A DNA stretch of 64,000 bases from Nocardioides sp. URHA0020 (GCF_000620705.1 NZ_KK211169.1:285895-349894); one strand, 5' to 3'; shown: positions 43,894 through 52,928, numbered from the stretch's first letter. The notes: generated from the letters alone by a model not told the origin. Numbers and translations are program-made.

Positions 43894-45356
43894 GCCGCCG
43901 CCACGGGTTCCGGCCTGGTGCGAGCACGACCGAAGAGCCGGGCGAGGCCGAGCTCGCCGCGCAGCGCGACGTACGCCGCCGCGAGGAGGGTCCCGCCCAC
44001 GACGACGCCGGTCCAGCGCCCCGGAGGGCCCCAGGCCAGGCCGCACGCCAGCGGCAGTGCGCCGACCAGGACGACGTTGAGGCACGCGCCGAGCAGCCAG
44101 GCCCGGCCGAACGGCAGTCCCGGCAGGGTGCCGCGGAGCTGGGCCAGGGCGAGCAGGTTCTTGACCACGATCGCCGCCGCCCACCCGCACGCGGCGCCGA
44201 CGGCACCGAGACCCGGCACCAGCAGCAGGTCGAGGCCGACCATCACGACCAGGGCGGCGACGTTGTTGACCAGGAGCACGGTCGCGCGTCCGCCCATGTT
44301 GAGCACGGTCTCGACCATCCCGACCCCGGTCGCGACCAGCATCGCGAGCGTCAGCACCACGACGACGTCGACGCCGGTGCGGTACGCCGGCCCGAAGACG
44401 CCCAGCCACTCCGGGGACACCACGGCAGCCGTGATCAGCATCGGCCACAGGAGGGTGAGCACCCACAGCGTGGTCGTGCGATAGATGCCCAGGGCGGCGG
44501 GGAGCTCGCGGCGCGCCATGGTGCGCCCCAGCGCCGGCTCCCCGGCCGTGGCGATGGCCTGCTGCACGAGCTGGGCCACGGTGACGAAGCGGGTGGCCAC
44601 GGTGTAGAGCGCGGCCTGGGCCGGCCCGGCGAGCGCCGCGACGAGCACGATGTCGAGACGCGCGAAGCAGATCTGGATCACCGACGCGGCGCCGCGCGCC
44701 AGCACGAAGTCACGGAACTCACGACCCTCGCCGTCGGGTCCGGGGGGCCACGTGCGCGACCGCAGGGCCGGGGTCAGCGCCCAGGCGGCGACCAGGGCGA
44801 CGACGTACGGCACGGACCACGCGACGACCACCGTCGGCACGGTCGGGTGCAGCGCCGCGAGGCCGGTGAGCGCGAGCTGGAGCACCGGTCGACCCACCCG
44901 GTCGACCAGGACCGTCGGCACCATGTCGTGCTCGCCCCGGGTGACCGCGAGCACCGTGTCCAGCGCGGTCGCGGCGGGCAGGCACAGGGCGAGCACGACC
45001 ACGACGACGGCGCCGGTGCCGAGCGCGGCACCGAGCCGGTCGGCCAGGGCGAGCGCGACGACGCCCACGCCGGCCGACGCGAGCAGCACCGGACGGACGC
45101 CCCGACGCGCGATGCGTCGCGACGTGCCGCCCGTGGCGTCGTCGGCGCGGGAGACGAAGAGCACGACCCCGGTCGGCGTCCCTGCTCGGAGCACCGCGGC
45201 CAGGATGAGGAACGCCGAGGTCACCGCGAACACGCGGCCGGCCTCGGCGGGGGTCAGCACCCGCGCCGTGAGCACCACGAGCGCGAGCGTGCTGAGCGCG
45301 GAGCCGGCGGCTCCCGCGAGGTTGACCAGGCTGCCCTGGCTCAGCCGGTCAGACAC
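43887..45356 (-). CDS. Polysaccharide flippase (Wzx-like)
   Basis: A 489-residue membrane protein with about 12-14 segments, of the MOP/polysaccharide-transport superfamily. It opens with GSLVNLAGAAGSALSTLALVVLTARVLTPAEAGR, the typical first helix pair and loop. It should flip the lipid-linked repeat unit across the membrane. The start is the GTG at 45356, overlapping the sulfotransferase stop by 8 bases. Confidence 0.9.
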   Translation of the reverse strand: MSDRLSQGSLVNLAGAAGSALSTLALVVLTARVLTPAEAGRVFAVTSAFLILAAVLRAGTPTGVVLFVSRADDATGGTSRRIARRGVRPVLLASAGVGVVALALADRLGAALGTGAVVVVVLALCLPAATALDTVLAVTRGEHDMVPTVLVDRVGRPVLQLALTGLAALHPTVPTVVVAWSVPYVVALVAAWALTPALRSRTWPPGPDGEGREFRDFVLARGAASVIQICFARLDIVLVAALAGPAQAALYTVATRFVTVAQLVQQAIATAGEPALGRTMARRELPAALGIYRTTTLWVLTLLWPMLITAAVVSPEWLGVFGPAYRTGVDVVVVLTLAMLVATGVGMVETVLNMGGRATVLLVNNVAALVVMVGLDLLLVPGLGAVGAACGWAAAIVVKNLLALAQLRGTLPGLPFGRAWLLGACLNVVLVGALPLACGLAWGPPGRWTGVVVGGTLLAAAYVALRGELGLARLFGRARTRPEPVAAAC

Positions 45357-46236
45357 GCCACGAGGGCGCTCGCCCCAGCCACTCGCCGAGCTGCTCGTCG
45401 TACGGCTCGAAGTGCCTCTGGAGGTCCTGGCGCACGCTGTCGGCCAGGGGCAGCCGCACGCGGGCGTTGTGCCGGTCGAAGGCCGGGTCGGTGACCACCC
45501 GGGTGCCGAGCCACCCGAGCAGGTCGGCGAAGACGGGCTCCGGCTCCTGGAAGAACCGGTGGCTGTCGATCACGTGGATCCGGTCGCGGCCCAGGATCCC
45601 CGCCAGCCGCTCGAGCTGCGGCGCGTACTCGCCACGCGTGCGGTAGGCCTGGTGCCGGTGGGCCGGCGAGCTGTAGCGCGGGTCGGTGACCATCCGCTCC
45701 TCCTCGCCGCTCAGCCGGTCGTCCTCGGCGGCGAGGGCCGCCTCGAAGGGCAGCGTCTCGAACCCGCGCGCGAGCTCGTGGGCGTGGGCGGAGTAGGCCC
45801 GCTCGACGGGGTCGCGCACCAGCACGACGACGCGTACGCCGGGCAGCGTCGACCGGATCCGGTGCGCAGCGGCGGGATGGAACATGTAGTAGGGGCTGGA
45901 CTCGAAGCAGAGCGCCTCCGTGTGGTGCCGCGCCGCCGCCCGGGCCACCGTCGACTCGTACGGGAAGTGGGACCGGTACCAGTCCGACCCGCGCTCGTAG
46001 GAGACGTCGAAGTAGTGGACACCCTTGCGCCACACGGGCCGGAAGAGGTGGGGCTGCTGGGCGAGCGCCTTGTAGAGGGACGTCGTCCCGCAGCGCTGGC
46101 CGCCGATGATCAGCAGCGACGGGAGGGCGCGACGCTGGGCGGTGGCCCGTCCCACCACGTCGCGCAGCGCTCGCGCGCCGGGACGCAGGCGGTCCTGGGA
46201 GCGGGCCGGGCGGAACCTGGTCGGGCTCGTGGTCAT
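45349..46236 (-). CDS. Sulfotransferase, heparan-sulfate N-sulfotransferase-like (295 aa)
   Basis: A 295-residue Sulfotransfer_1-type enzyme. PAPS binding is seen in LIIGGQRCGTTSLYKAL and VVVLVRDPVERAYSAHAHE, and KGVHYFD and ESSPYYMFHP are the substrate-side motifs of the NDST group. AAGGGGG precedes the ATG at 46236, which overlaps the kinase-like gene stop (ATGA). With the gene at 42017-42937 the locus has two sulfotransferases, so the polymer is probably sulfated at two kinds of site. Confidence 0.9.
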   Translation of the reverse strand: MTTSPTRFRPARSQDRLRPGARALRDVVGRATAQRRALPSLLIIGGQRCGTTSLYKALAQQPHLFRPVWRKGVHYFDVSYERGSDWYRSHFPYESTVARAAARHHTEALCFESSPYYMFHPAAAHRIRSTLPGVRVVVLVRDPVERAYSAHAHELARGFETLPFEAALAAEDDRLSGEEERMVTDPRYSSPAHRHQAYRTRGEYAPQLERLAGILGRDRIHVIDSHRFFQEPEPVFADLLGWLGTRVVTDPAFDRHNARVRLPLADSVRQDLQRHFEPYDEQLGEWLGRAPSWRV

Positions 46237-47387
46237 CGCGTCGTCCCCCTTGTCGAGCCGTAGAGGCTCCCCGTCTGCCGCAGCACCGGAGCGACCCACG
46301 CGGCCACCCCGGCACCCGGCGAGCTGGTGCCGACCTGTCCGTCACCCAGGTAGCGGGTCGCGAGCTCGAGCAGGAGGAGGACGGCGACGCTGCGCGCCCT
46401 CGCCGGGCGAGCCCGACCCTGCCAGTCGCCGAGGAGGGCCGGTGCCTCGTCGAGGAGCCTTACCCCAGGTTGGGTATTGCCCCGCTCACGGAGCAGCTGC
46501 TGGAGCCGGAAGTGCGCGGTGTCGAAGCCCCGCGGGCGTCCCACCGCGAAGCGCTCCCAGTCCCAGGCGGCCACGCTGCCACCGCACGCGGCGACGTTCT
46601 GGGGCGACCAGTCGCCGTGCCACGGTGCGGACGGCCAGTGGTCGAGGTCGACGACGTCGCCCACCCCGCGGGCGGCCGCGACGTACTCGGCCCGCGGTGC
46701 CGGGTCGGGCAGCCGGTCGATCCGAGCGCAGAGGTCGTCGACGTACGCCCGGACCGGTGGGTGCTCGGGGACCTCCAGGGTCGCGATGGCCTCCTCGGCC
46801 AGGTGTCGTGGCACCGGCGCGGGGATGCGGTGCCGGGACGGCACCGTCAACGCTCCCTGCACCAGCAGCGGGCGACCGCCCCAGGACTCGAGACCGAGCA
46901 GCTCCGGCACCAGCAGGTGGGGGCCCGTGCGGCCGGCGAGCACCCGCAGCGCCTCCGCCTCGTGAGCGACCAGGCGGGCACTGAGGTCGTCCACCCCCAG
47001 CTTGGCGACCAGCACCAGCCGCCCGGCGCCGTCGAGCGCCTGGACGACGGGCTTGCGGTTGGCACGCGGCGGGCCGAAGTGGACGGCGAGGTGGACCTCG
47101 GTCCCGGCGAGCTCGCTCAGGCGCTGCCGCAACGGATCGCCGTCGCGCTCGTCGGGCCTCGACCGACCCAGGCGCAGCCGGGTGCCCGCGGCGGACGCCA
47201 CCAGGCGACGCGCGAGGTGGCGGCCGACCCCCTCCGGGCCGTTGCTGCGGGCCAGGGCGGAGCGCAGGAGCAGGGGGCTCGCCGTCGGCAGCAGCGACCG
47301 CACGACGCCGCCACGGGACAGCGGGAGGTACGACGCGGGCGCGGTCGTCCCCGGCCAGAGCTGGTCCGCGAACGGGATCTCCGTCAC
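46233..47387 (-). CDS. APH-fold phosphotransferase in the polysaccharide operon
   Basis: A 384-residue protein whose C-terminal two thirds has the kinase motifs PWHGDWSPQNV and AAWDWERF. The first 100 residues are Arg/Leu-rich and unassigned. The substrate may be a sugar or a lipid-linked sugar, by position in the operon. The GTG start overlaps the upstream stop by 4 bases (GTGA). A palindrome like those in the intergenic regions lies inside the gene at 46461-46476. Confidence 0.82.
   Translation of the reverse strand: MTEIPFADQLWPGTTAPASYLPLSRGGVVRSLLPTASPLLLRSALARSNGPEGVGRHLARRLVASAAGTRLRLGRSRPDERDGDPLRQRLSELAGTEVHLAVHFGPPRANRKPVVQALDGAGRLVLVAKLGVDDLSARLVAHEAEALRVLAGRTGPHLLVPELLGLESWGGRPLLVQGALTVPSRHRIPAPVPRHLAEEAIATLEVPEHPPVRAYVDDLCARIDRLPDPAPRAEYVAAARGVGDVVDLDHWPSAPWHGDWSPQNVAACGGSVAAWDWERFAVGRPRGFDTAHFRLQQLLRERGNTQPGVRLLDEAPALLGDWQGRARPARARSVAVLLLLELATRYLGDGQVGTSSPGAGVAAWVAPVLRQTGSLYGSTRGTTR
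46461..46476. promoter_or_regulatory. Palindromic motif inside a gene
   Basis: TACCCCAGGTTGGGTA has perfect TACCC/GGGTA arms with a 6-base spacer and matches 13 of 16 bases of the locus motif. It lies 225 bases before the sulfotransferase start, within the coding sequence of the kinase-like gene. It could be a real internal site or chance. Confidence 0.3.
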
Positions 47388-48781
47388 GGCGCCGCGTCCG
47401 TCGTCCGCAGGTCTGGCCGGTCCACGACCTCCGCTGGCGACTCCGCCCGGGCGCTCTCGAGCAGCGCCTTCGCAGCGAGCCCGATGGCCAGGAACTCCAG
47501 GCAGCCGGTCGGTCCGGTCCGGTCGTAGACGACGGAGAACCACAGGGCGATCACCATCGTGGCCGCTCCGGCCGTCGCCAGGACGTTCCTCGAGGCGAGG
47601 AACCGACGCAGCAGCACCAGGTGGAACATCAGGTAGAAGAAGGCCCCGAGGAAGCCCTGGCCGACGATCACGAACCACAGCTGGCCGTTGGTGCCGATCG
47701 GCAGGTTGCCGCAGTTGGAGCAGGTGGGCGACTTGCCGACGGCGATCGTGTCCTGGCTGCCGGCCTGAGCACGAGTGCCGCCGTAGCCGAGCACCGGTGA
47801 CTCGTCACCGAGCTGGAGCGCCCGCGAGATGCTGAACCCCCGGATGTCGTCGCTGGGGGCGTCTCCCGTCTGGCGCTGCTCGGCCACCGCTCCCAGCGGG
47901 CTGACGGCGACCAGCACCAGCACGCACGCCGCCAGGCCGAGGCAGGCGATGCCGAGCAGCTCGCGGCCGGTGAGCAGGAGGCGGACCACCGCGAAGCCGA
48001 TGACGATGACCAGGCCGATCCACAGCCCCCGGTTGAGCGAGAGCACCGTGGGCACGAGGGCGGCCAGCACGAGCACGGTCCACCGGGTCCGGGCCGCGTG
48101 GGTCCGGGCCAGCACCGCCGCCGCCACCGCCCACGGGATCAGCAGCCCCAGAGCGTTGCCCCAGGAGTTGGTGTAGGCGAACGGTGCCGAGGGACGCCCG
48201 TTGCCCGTCCCGATCACGTCCTGGATCTGGGCGGCGGCCGGGTGGACGAGCGCCAGCACGTACGCGTTGGTCAGCAGTCCTCCTGGCAGCAGGCGCTCCA
48301 TGAGGGAGGTGACCTGGAAGTCCGGCGCGATCACACCGAGGAGCCCGCCGGCCACCGTCCACACCAGCATCAGGGAGAGCAGCCGCGCCAGTCGCGCGGC
48401 GGGCACCCGGACGGGGTCGACGTTGAGGGCCCAGAGCATCATCACGGTCGCCGAGCCGTACTCGGCGAACCGGAACAGCACCGGCACCACACGCGCCCCG
48501 GCGCCCTCGGCGACCGTGCCGGCGGGGTTGACGGGCAGCATCGAGACGCTGAGGACCAGCCACAGCAGGAAGGCCAGCCACCACCCGAAGCCGGGCGGGA
48601 GCCGCCACCGGCGCCAGGACACCAGCGAGATCGCCATGGGCACCGCGGCGATGAACCACCCGAGGTTGGCCAGGCCCAGGTACCACCACACCGGCAGCGG
48701 GACGATCAGCCAGGCCAGGGGAGCGAGCGGGTCGCGCGGCAGCAGCGCTGCCGCGATCCCCGCGTCGCGGGTGGTCACCAT
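47384..48781 (-). CDS. O-antigen ligase/polymerase-like membrane protein (Wzy family)
   Basis: A 465-residue membrane protein with about ten to twelve hydrophobic segments and a large extracytoplasmic loop (about 295-365), as in O-antigen polymerases and ligases. The loop holds LGYGGTRAQAGSQ and a Cys pair (TCSNCGN). It should join repeat units outside the membrane. I choose the ATG at 48781. A GTG at 48778 would give the 4-base overlap common in this operon, and the frame is open to 48802. Confidence 0.83.
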   Translation of the reverse strand: MVTTRDAGIAAALLPRDPLAPLAWLIVPLPVWWYLGLANLGWFIAAVPMAISLVSWRRWRLPPGFGWWLAFLLWLVLSVSMLPVNPAGTVAEGAGARVVPVLFRFAEYGSATVMMLWALNVDPVRVPAARLARLLSLMLVWTVAGGLLGVIAPDFQVTSLMERLLPGGLLTNAYVLALVHPAAAQIQDVIGTGNGRPSAPFAYTNSWGNALGLLIPWAVAAAVLARTHAARTRWTVLVLAALVPTVLSLNRGLWIGLVIVIGFAVVRLLLTGRELLGIACLGLAACVLVLVAVSPLGAVAEQRQTGDAPSDDIRGFSISRALQLGDESPVLGYGGTRAQAGSQDTIAVGKSPTCSNCGNLPIGTNGQLWFVIVGQGFLGAFFYLMFHLVLLRRFLASRNVLATAGAATMVIALWFSVVYDRTGPTGCLEFLAIGLAAKALLESARAESPAEVVDRPDLRTTDAAP

Positions 48782-50607
48782 CTCCGGCTGCGCCGCGGCC
48801 ACGTACGTCGCGCCGGATCACCGGCGGGCCCGACCACGGGGTCGGGGATCCAGGGGGCCGACGGTCGGCCCGGCTTCGTGCGGTGCCGGAGGTCGACCGG
48901 GGTGGGTGCCGGCCGGGTGGCGGGGCGGCGCACCGCGACCTCCGGTGTCGCGGCGGGAGCCGGCTCCGGCGCGTCGTCGAGACCGTCCTCGACGGAGCTC
49001 TCCTCGCCGGCGCCATCGTCGACGGTCTCCTCGTCGGCGCCATCGTCGAGGGTGCCCTCGTCGAGGGTGCCCGCGTCCGCCGCGTCGGCCGCTTCCTCGT
49101 CGAGGTTGCCGCCGTCGTTCTCACCGGCGCCAGCCGTGCCGGACAGCGCCCGCAGCTGGCTCGCCCACCGGGTCGCCGGGGGGTAGCCGTGGTGCAGGAC
49201 CACCCCGACGACCTGCACCCCGCCTCCGGCGGAGAGGGTCTTCAGTGCCCGTCTGGCCAGCGGCGCCCGGTCCTTGCGGGCCTGGACGAGCAGGACGGCG
49301 GTGTCGCCGGGGGACGTCAGGAGCTCGACCAGGGGGCTGGCGCGGCGCAGGCAGACGACGGTGACGCCCTCGGCCGGCGCCGTGACGTGGGAGGCCGACT
49401 CGACGTGGTCGCCGAGGTCGTGGACCGTGAGCGGCGCCCGGGTGTGGAGCACGCCGTCGCCGACGAAGGTGCCGCGCAGCAGCCTGCTCCCGGGTGCGGC
49501 CGGTCGCAGGTCGACCCCCGGGGGGTGGTCACCCCCGTCCAGGACGACGTCGGCGCGGACGCCGGCGTGGGCGTACTGCCACCCGAGGTTGAAGGCCACG
49601 TGCAGTGCCGCGGGACCGTCGGAGGTGGAGGCGACGACGATCCGACGAGGCCCCGCACCTGCGGTGTGCAGCAGGTCGAGACGGCGACGCAGCTGCCCGA
49701 ACGACAGGGCCTGGGGCGACTCCGGGGTGGCCACGAGGTGGACGACGCCGGTGGCGGGTCGGCGGATCTCCGCCAGCGCCGTCACCTGGAGCTCCCGCTG
49801 GGCGTCCTCCTCGTCGTCGAGGCGAGGTCGGACCCGTTCGCGGTAGACGCTGAAGCCGACGCCGGCGAGCAGGCCGAGCGCGCCGCCGGAGAGGAGCAGC
49901 ATCTTCAGGTTCGGCGAGGCCGCCCGGGTGGGCAGGGCGGGCTGGTTGATCACCCGGCCGGGCGTGACCACGGTGCTCTCGGCGGCGACCAGCCCCTCCG
50001 AGAGGGTGGCGATCCGCGCGGCGATGGTCTGCAGCCGGGTCTGGATGTCGGTGGTGAGGTCGTCCGATGCGCCCCGGAGCTGGGAGCGGAGCTTGAGCTG
50101 CTCGCTCTGCGCGGCCTTCAGCCGTGTCTCGTAGCTCGTGGCCGAGTGGTCGAGCGACTCCTGGGCGACGTCCTCACGGTTGGCGAGGTAGGCGGCCGCG
50201 AACGCCTCGGCCCCCTTCTGGGCCGCTCGCGGGGTCCCCGCCGTGAACGTGATGTCCAGCACGGTGGTGTTCGCCGGCACCTGCACGCTCACCTGGCTCG
50301 CCACCGTGGCGGCGGAGAACTGGTCGCCGGTCTGGTCGAGCACGCGGTCGATCACGTCCGCCGACTTCAGCAGCTGTGCCTCGGTGTCGAGGTTGACGTC
50401 ACCGCCGGTGGTGCGCTCGCCCACGGCCGTCGTCTGGGCCGCGCCGGTGTCGGTGACCAGCACCGACGCCGTGGCGGCGTACGTCCGCGGCGCCAGGGCG
50501 CAGGCGAGCCCGCCGAGGACGAAGCCCAGGGCCGTCGCCGCCATGATCGGCCGCCAGCCCCGGCGGAGTACGCGGACATAGAAACCTGCGTCGGACGTCG
50601 GGTCCAT
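48775..50607 (-). CDS. Wzz-type chain-length protein with degenerate tyrosine-kinase domain
   Basis: A 610-residue protein. Two membrane helices (about 20-40 and 235-258) frame a periplasmic Wzz domain with coiled coil. The cytoplasmic part resembles a BY-kinase, but the nucleotide loop reads VASTSDGPAALHVA, without the Gly-Lys-Thr/Ser of Walker A. The strand LVQARKDRAPL is kept. The C-terminus is a long acidic stretch (about 495-550) and a Pro/Arg-rich tail with no Tyr cluster. It probably sets chain length without autophosphorylation. AAGGGGGA precedes the ATG. First gene of the nine-gene operon. Confidence 0.85.
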   Translation of the reverse strand: MDPTSDAGFYVRVLRRGWRPIMAATALGFVLGGLACALAPRTYAATASVLVTDTGAAQTTAVGERTTGGDVNLDTEAQLLKSADVIDRVLDQTGDQFSAATVASQVSVQVPANTTVLDITFTAGTPRAAQKGAEAFAAAYLANREDVAQESLDHSATSYETRLKAAQSEQLKLRSQLRGASDDLTTDIQTRLQTIAARIATLSEGLVAAESTVVTPGRVINQPALPTRAASPNLKMLLLSGGALGLLAGVGFSVYRERVRPRLDDEEDAQRELQVTALAEIRRPATGVVHLVATPESPQALSFGQLRRRLDLLHTAGAGPRRIVVASTSDGPAALHVAFNLGWQYAHAGVRADVVLDGGDHPPGVDLRPAAPGSRLLRGTFVGDGVLHTRAPLTVHDLGDHVESASHVTAPAEGVTVVCLRRASPLVELLTSPGDTAVLLVQARKDRAPLARRALKTLSAGGGVQVVGVVLHHGYPPATRWASQLRALSGTAGAGENDGGNLDEEAADAADAGTLDEGTLDDGADEETVDDGAGEESSVEDGLDDAPEPAPAATPEVAVRRPATRPAPTPVDLRHRTKPGRPSAPWIPDPVVGPAGDPARRTWPRRSRRW

Positions 50608-50691
50608 CGAATGCTTCCCCCTTGCTCACCCGGTGCACCGGACTCCAGCCTCGGCCGGTCCGATCGACGAGCGACCGGTTGTCCCGGACGG

Positions 50692-50707
50692 TCCCCTCAA
50701 TTGGGGA
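50692..50707. promoter_or_regulatory. Palindromic operator candidate at the main operon
   Basis: TCCCCTCAATTGGGGA has perfect TCCCC/GGGGA arms with a 6-base spacer. It lies 85 bases before the Wzz-like start and 103 bases before the divergent membrane-protein gene. A half-site CCCCCAAT follows at 50715-50722. No gene lies in 50608-50809. Confidence 0.6.
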
Positions 50708-50809
50708 TACCTGGCCCCCAATCACCGTGCTGAGCGTCGGGTCCGCTGAGGCTTGTCGTGTTGCCGGTAGGTCACCGGTGCGTCGTCGGACGCCGAGACG
50801 GAGGTCGGG

Positions 50810-51607
50810 ATGGTCGAGCTCGAGGTGCATCGCGCCCCGGCCACCCGGTCGTCGGCGACGGCATGGTTCGTCGCTTTCATCGTCGTCGAGGCCGCCGTGC
50901 TCCTGGCGATCGTGACGGGTCTCCTCCCGCACCTGCTGCCGGCGGGGCTGGCCACGCAGGTCGGGCACAACAGCGAGTCCTTCGCCCTGGCGATCCTGCT
51001 CTCGTGCACGGTTCTGTGGCAGCGCCGTCGCCCCGACGACGGCGGCCGGTGGTGGACGGCCGGCATGGCCGCGACCGCGGTCGCGCTCGGCGTGCTGGGT
51101 CTGCTGCTCCTCGGTCTGGACGGCGCGCCCCGTCTCAAGACGCTCAACGAACCCGTCTTCGCGGCCGCTCTGCTGGTGCCGTACTGCGCGGTCCGTCCTC
51201 GGAGCCGGTGGCTGGCGACCACGTCCCTGGTCGTGCTGGTCCTGACGGTCGCGCTCTTCGGCACCGACCTGGTCCGGTTGCAGGCCGAGTGCGTCGTCGC
51301 CCTGATCCTCGCGCCGGTCGGTCTGGACCTGGTCGCCCGCTGGATGCTGGCGCGACAGGTGAGCGACTCGGTCGCCGCGGCCTGGGTGTGGACGGCGTTC
51401 CTCTTCCTGACCCCCTTCGCCCTGATGGCGCTCAAGCCACTCGACCTCGGCTCGTTCCTGGACGCCACCGTGCTGTACGCCGCTCGCGGCAACGAGGCGT
51501 TCTGGGGCCTCGCCCTGGTGCATGCCCTGGGACTGCTCGCCTGGGCTCCGCGCGCCACCGGGCTGCGCCGAGGCGCCCACCCGACGGAGCAGGTGATGCC
51601 GGGCTGA
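50810..51607 (+). CDS. Membrane protein of unknown function in the polysaccharide locus (265 aa)
   Basis: A 265-residue protein with about seven or eight hydrophobic helices and short loops. I recognise no family. GGAGG 7 bases before the ATG supports the start. It is divergent from the nine-gene operon and shares its regulatory region, so it is probably part of the system, perhaps in export or sensing. Confidence 0.75.
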   Translation: MVELEVHRAPATRSSATAWFVAFIVVEAAVLLAIVTGLLPHLLPAGLATQVGHNSESFALAILLSCTVLWQRRRPDDGGRWWTAGMAATAVALGVLGLLLLGLDGAPRLKTLNEPVFAAALLVPYCAVRPRSRWLATTSLVVLVLTVALFGTDLVRLQAECVVALILAPVGLDLVARWMLARQVSDSVAAAWVWTAFLFLTPFALMALKPLDLGSFLDATVLYAARGNEAFWGLALVHALGLLAWAPRATGLRRGAHPTEQVMPG

Positions 51608-51679
51608 CCGACGCCCGCCCGGTCCCGCGACAGCGTGGGAGCGACAACTGCAGGACGTGACCGCACCGATCGATCGACA

Positions 51680-51695
51680 TACCCATAATTGGGGA
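51680..51695. promoter_or_regulatory. Palindromic operator candidate upstream of the GH26-like gene
   Basis: TACCCATAATTGGGGA matches 14 of 16 bases of the locus motif and ends 66 bases before the ATG at 51762. Confidence 0.6.
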
Positions 51696-51761
51696 GGATG
51701 TCGCGTCGATCGGTATCTCGCGGCTACGGTCTGGGCTTCTCCTCGGGAGGGAGCTCAGTAG

Positions 51762-52835
51762 ATGAACCCCGTCTTCACCCGGGTGCCCCGAGACCGAATG
51801 TCCTGGTCGGTCCTCGTCGCACCCCTGCTTGCCCTGTTGTTGTCCACCGGCCTGGTCCTCGTCGTGCCGTCGTCGACCGCGTCGGCTGCGGCCGCGCCGT
51901 CGTGCCGACTCTCACGCACCTTGGTGCCGAGCTGCCCGGGCGCTCTGTCCGGCGCGTTCATCGCGCCGCACTCCGGCGAGAGCCCCGCGGCCTCGGTCAG
52001 CCGGTTCGAGCGCGAGTCCGGCCGCCGGGCCAGCATCGTGCACTACTACTACCGCGGCGACCGGCTCTTTCCGAGCACCGCCGAGTCGCGCTCGTTGCGC
52101 GTGGGCTCCGGGCGCCGGATCCTCTTCGCCAACTGGAAGCCCGACGACGGGTACACCTGGCGACAGGTGGCGAACGGCGCCGCCGACGGTCGCCTGATCC
52201 GCGAGGCCCGGCACCTGCGCCAGAACTGGAACTACCGGACGTTCCTGGCGATCCACCACGAGCCCGAGAACGAGGTCGTCGCCCAGGCGGGCTCCGGGTT
52301 CACCGCTCTCGACTACCGCGCCATGTACCGGCACGTCGTGAAGGTGTTCCGCGCCCAGGGCGCGAGCAACGTCGTGTGGGTGATGAACTACATGGGCGCT
52401 CAGAAGTGGGCCACGCAGCCGTGGTACGACCAGCTGTGGCCCGGCCGCAGCTACGTCGACTGGATCGCGTTCGACCCGTACAAGACCGCCGGCCTCGGCG
52501 GCCAGGACGGAGGGTTCTCCACGCTGGTCAACCAGTACTGGGGAGCGACGTCGTGGCGGGGCGCCTACCGGTGGGCCCGTCAGAAGCACCCGCTGAAGCC
52601 GGTGATGCTGGCCGAGTGGGGGGTCGGCGAGCGATCGGGTGATGCCGGCTGGAAGCGCGACTTCTTCCGCGGCATCGCGCAGCAGCTGCCGAAGTTCCCG
52701 GCGCTGCGGGCCCTGGTCTACTTCGACAACGACGCCGCTGACATCGCGGGCAACGTCTCGATCGACACCACATCCCAGAGCCTGCAGGGGTTCCGCAGCT
52801 TCGTGCGCAGCGGAGCGGTCGCCAGAATTGGGTAA
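51762..52835 (+). CDS. Secreted GH26-like glycoside hydrolase
   Basis: A 357-residue secreted protein with a signal peptide (about 1-42, VLVAPLLALLLSTGLVLVV then ASA-type cleavage). The catalytic domain has AIHHEPENE with Glu167 as the likely acid/base and VMLAEWGV with Glu285 as the nucleophile, matching the GH26 layout. It may cut or remodel the polysaccharide after export. It is a second, distinct copy of the fold next to the lipoprotein at 42934-43893. The ribosome site is GGGAGG, about 10 bases before the ATG. Confidence 0.87.
   Translation: MNPVFTRVPRDRMSWSVLVAPLLALLLSTGLVLVVPSSTASAAAAPSCRLSRTLVPSCPGALSGAFIAPHSGESPAASVSRFERESGRRASIVHYYYRGDRLFPSTAESRSLRVGSGRRILFANWKPDDGYTWRQVANGAADGRLIREARHLRQNWNYRTFLAIHHEPENEVVAQAGSGFTALDYRAMYRHVVKVFRAQGASNVVWVMNYMGAQKWATQPWYDQLWPGRSYVDWIAFDPYKTAGLGGQDGGFSTLVNQYWGATSWRGAYRWARQKHPLKPVMLAEWGVGERSGDAGWKRDFFRGIAQQLPKFPALRALVYFDNDAADIAGNVSIDTTSQSLQGFRSFVRSGAVARIG
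52819..52834. promoter_or_regulatory. Weak palindromic motif copy
   Basis: TCGCCAGAATTGGGTA keeps the right half of the motif and matches 11 of 16 bases. It overlaps the stop codon of the upstream gene and lies 95 bases before the next start. Confidence 0.3.
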
Positions 52836-52928
52836 TCCCCCCGGCTTCTCCTGATCCGTCCGGGACACCCGGCGAGCCTCGGTTTCGAGCCCCCATCCAG
52901 CGGGGCACGACGCAGGGGAAGTGCGGCC

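Noticed and set aside
48775..50607. Active bacterial tyrosine kinase
   Set aside because: The nucleotide-binding loop lacks the Lys and Ser/Thr of Walker A and there is no C-terminal Tyr cluster.
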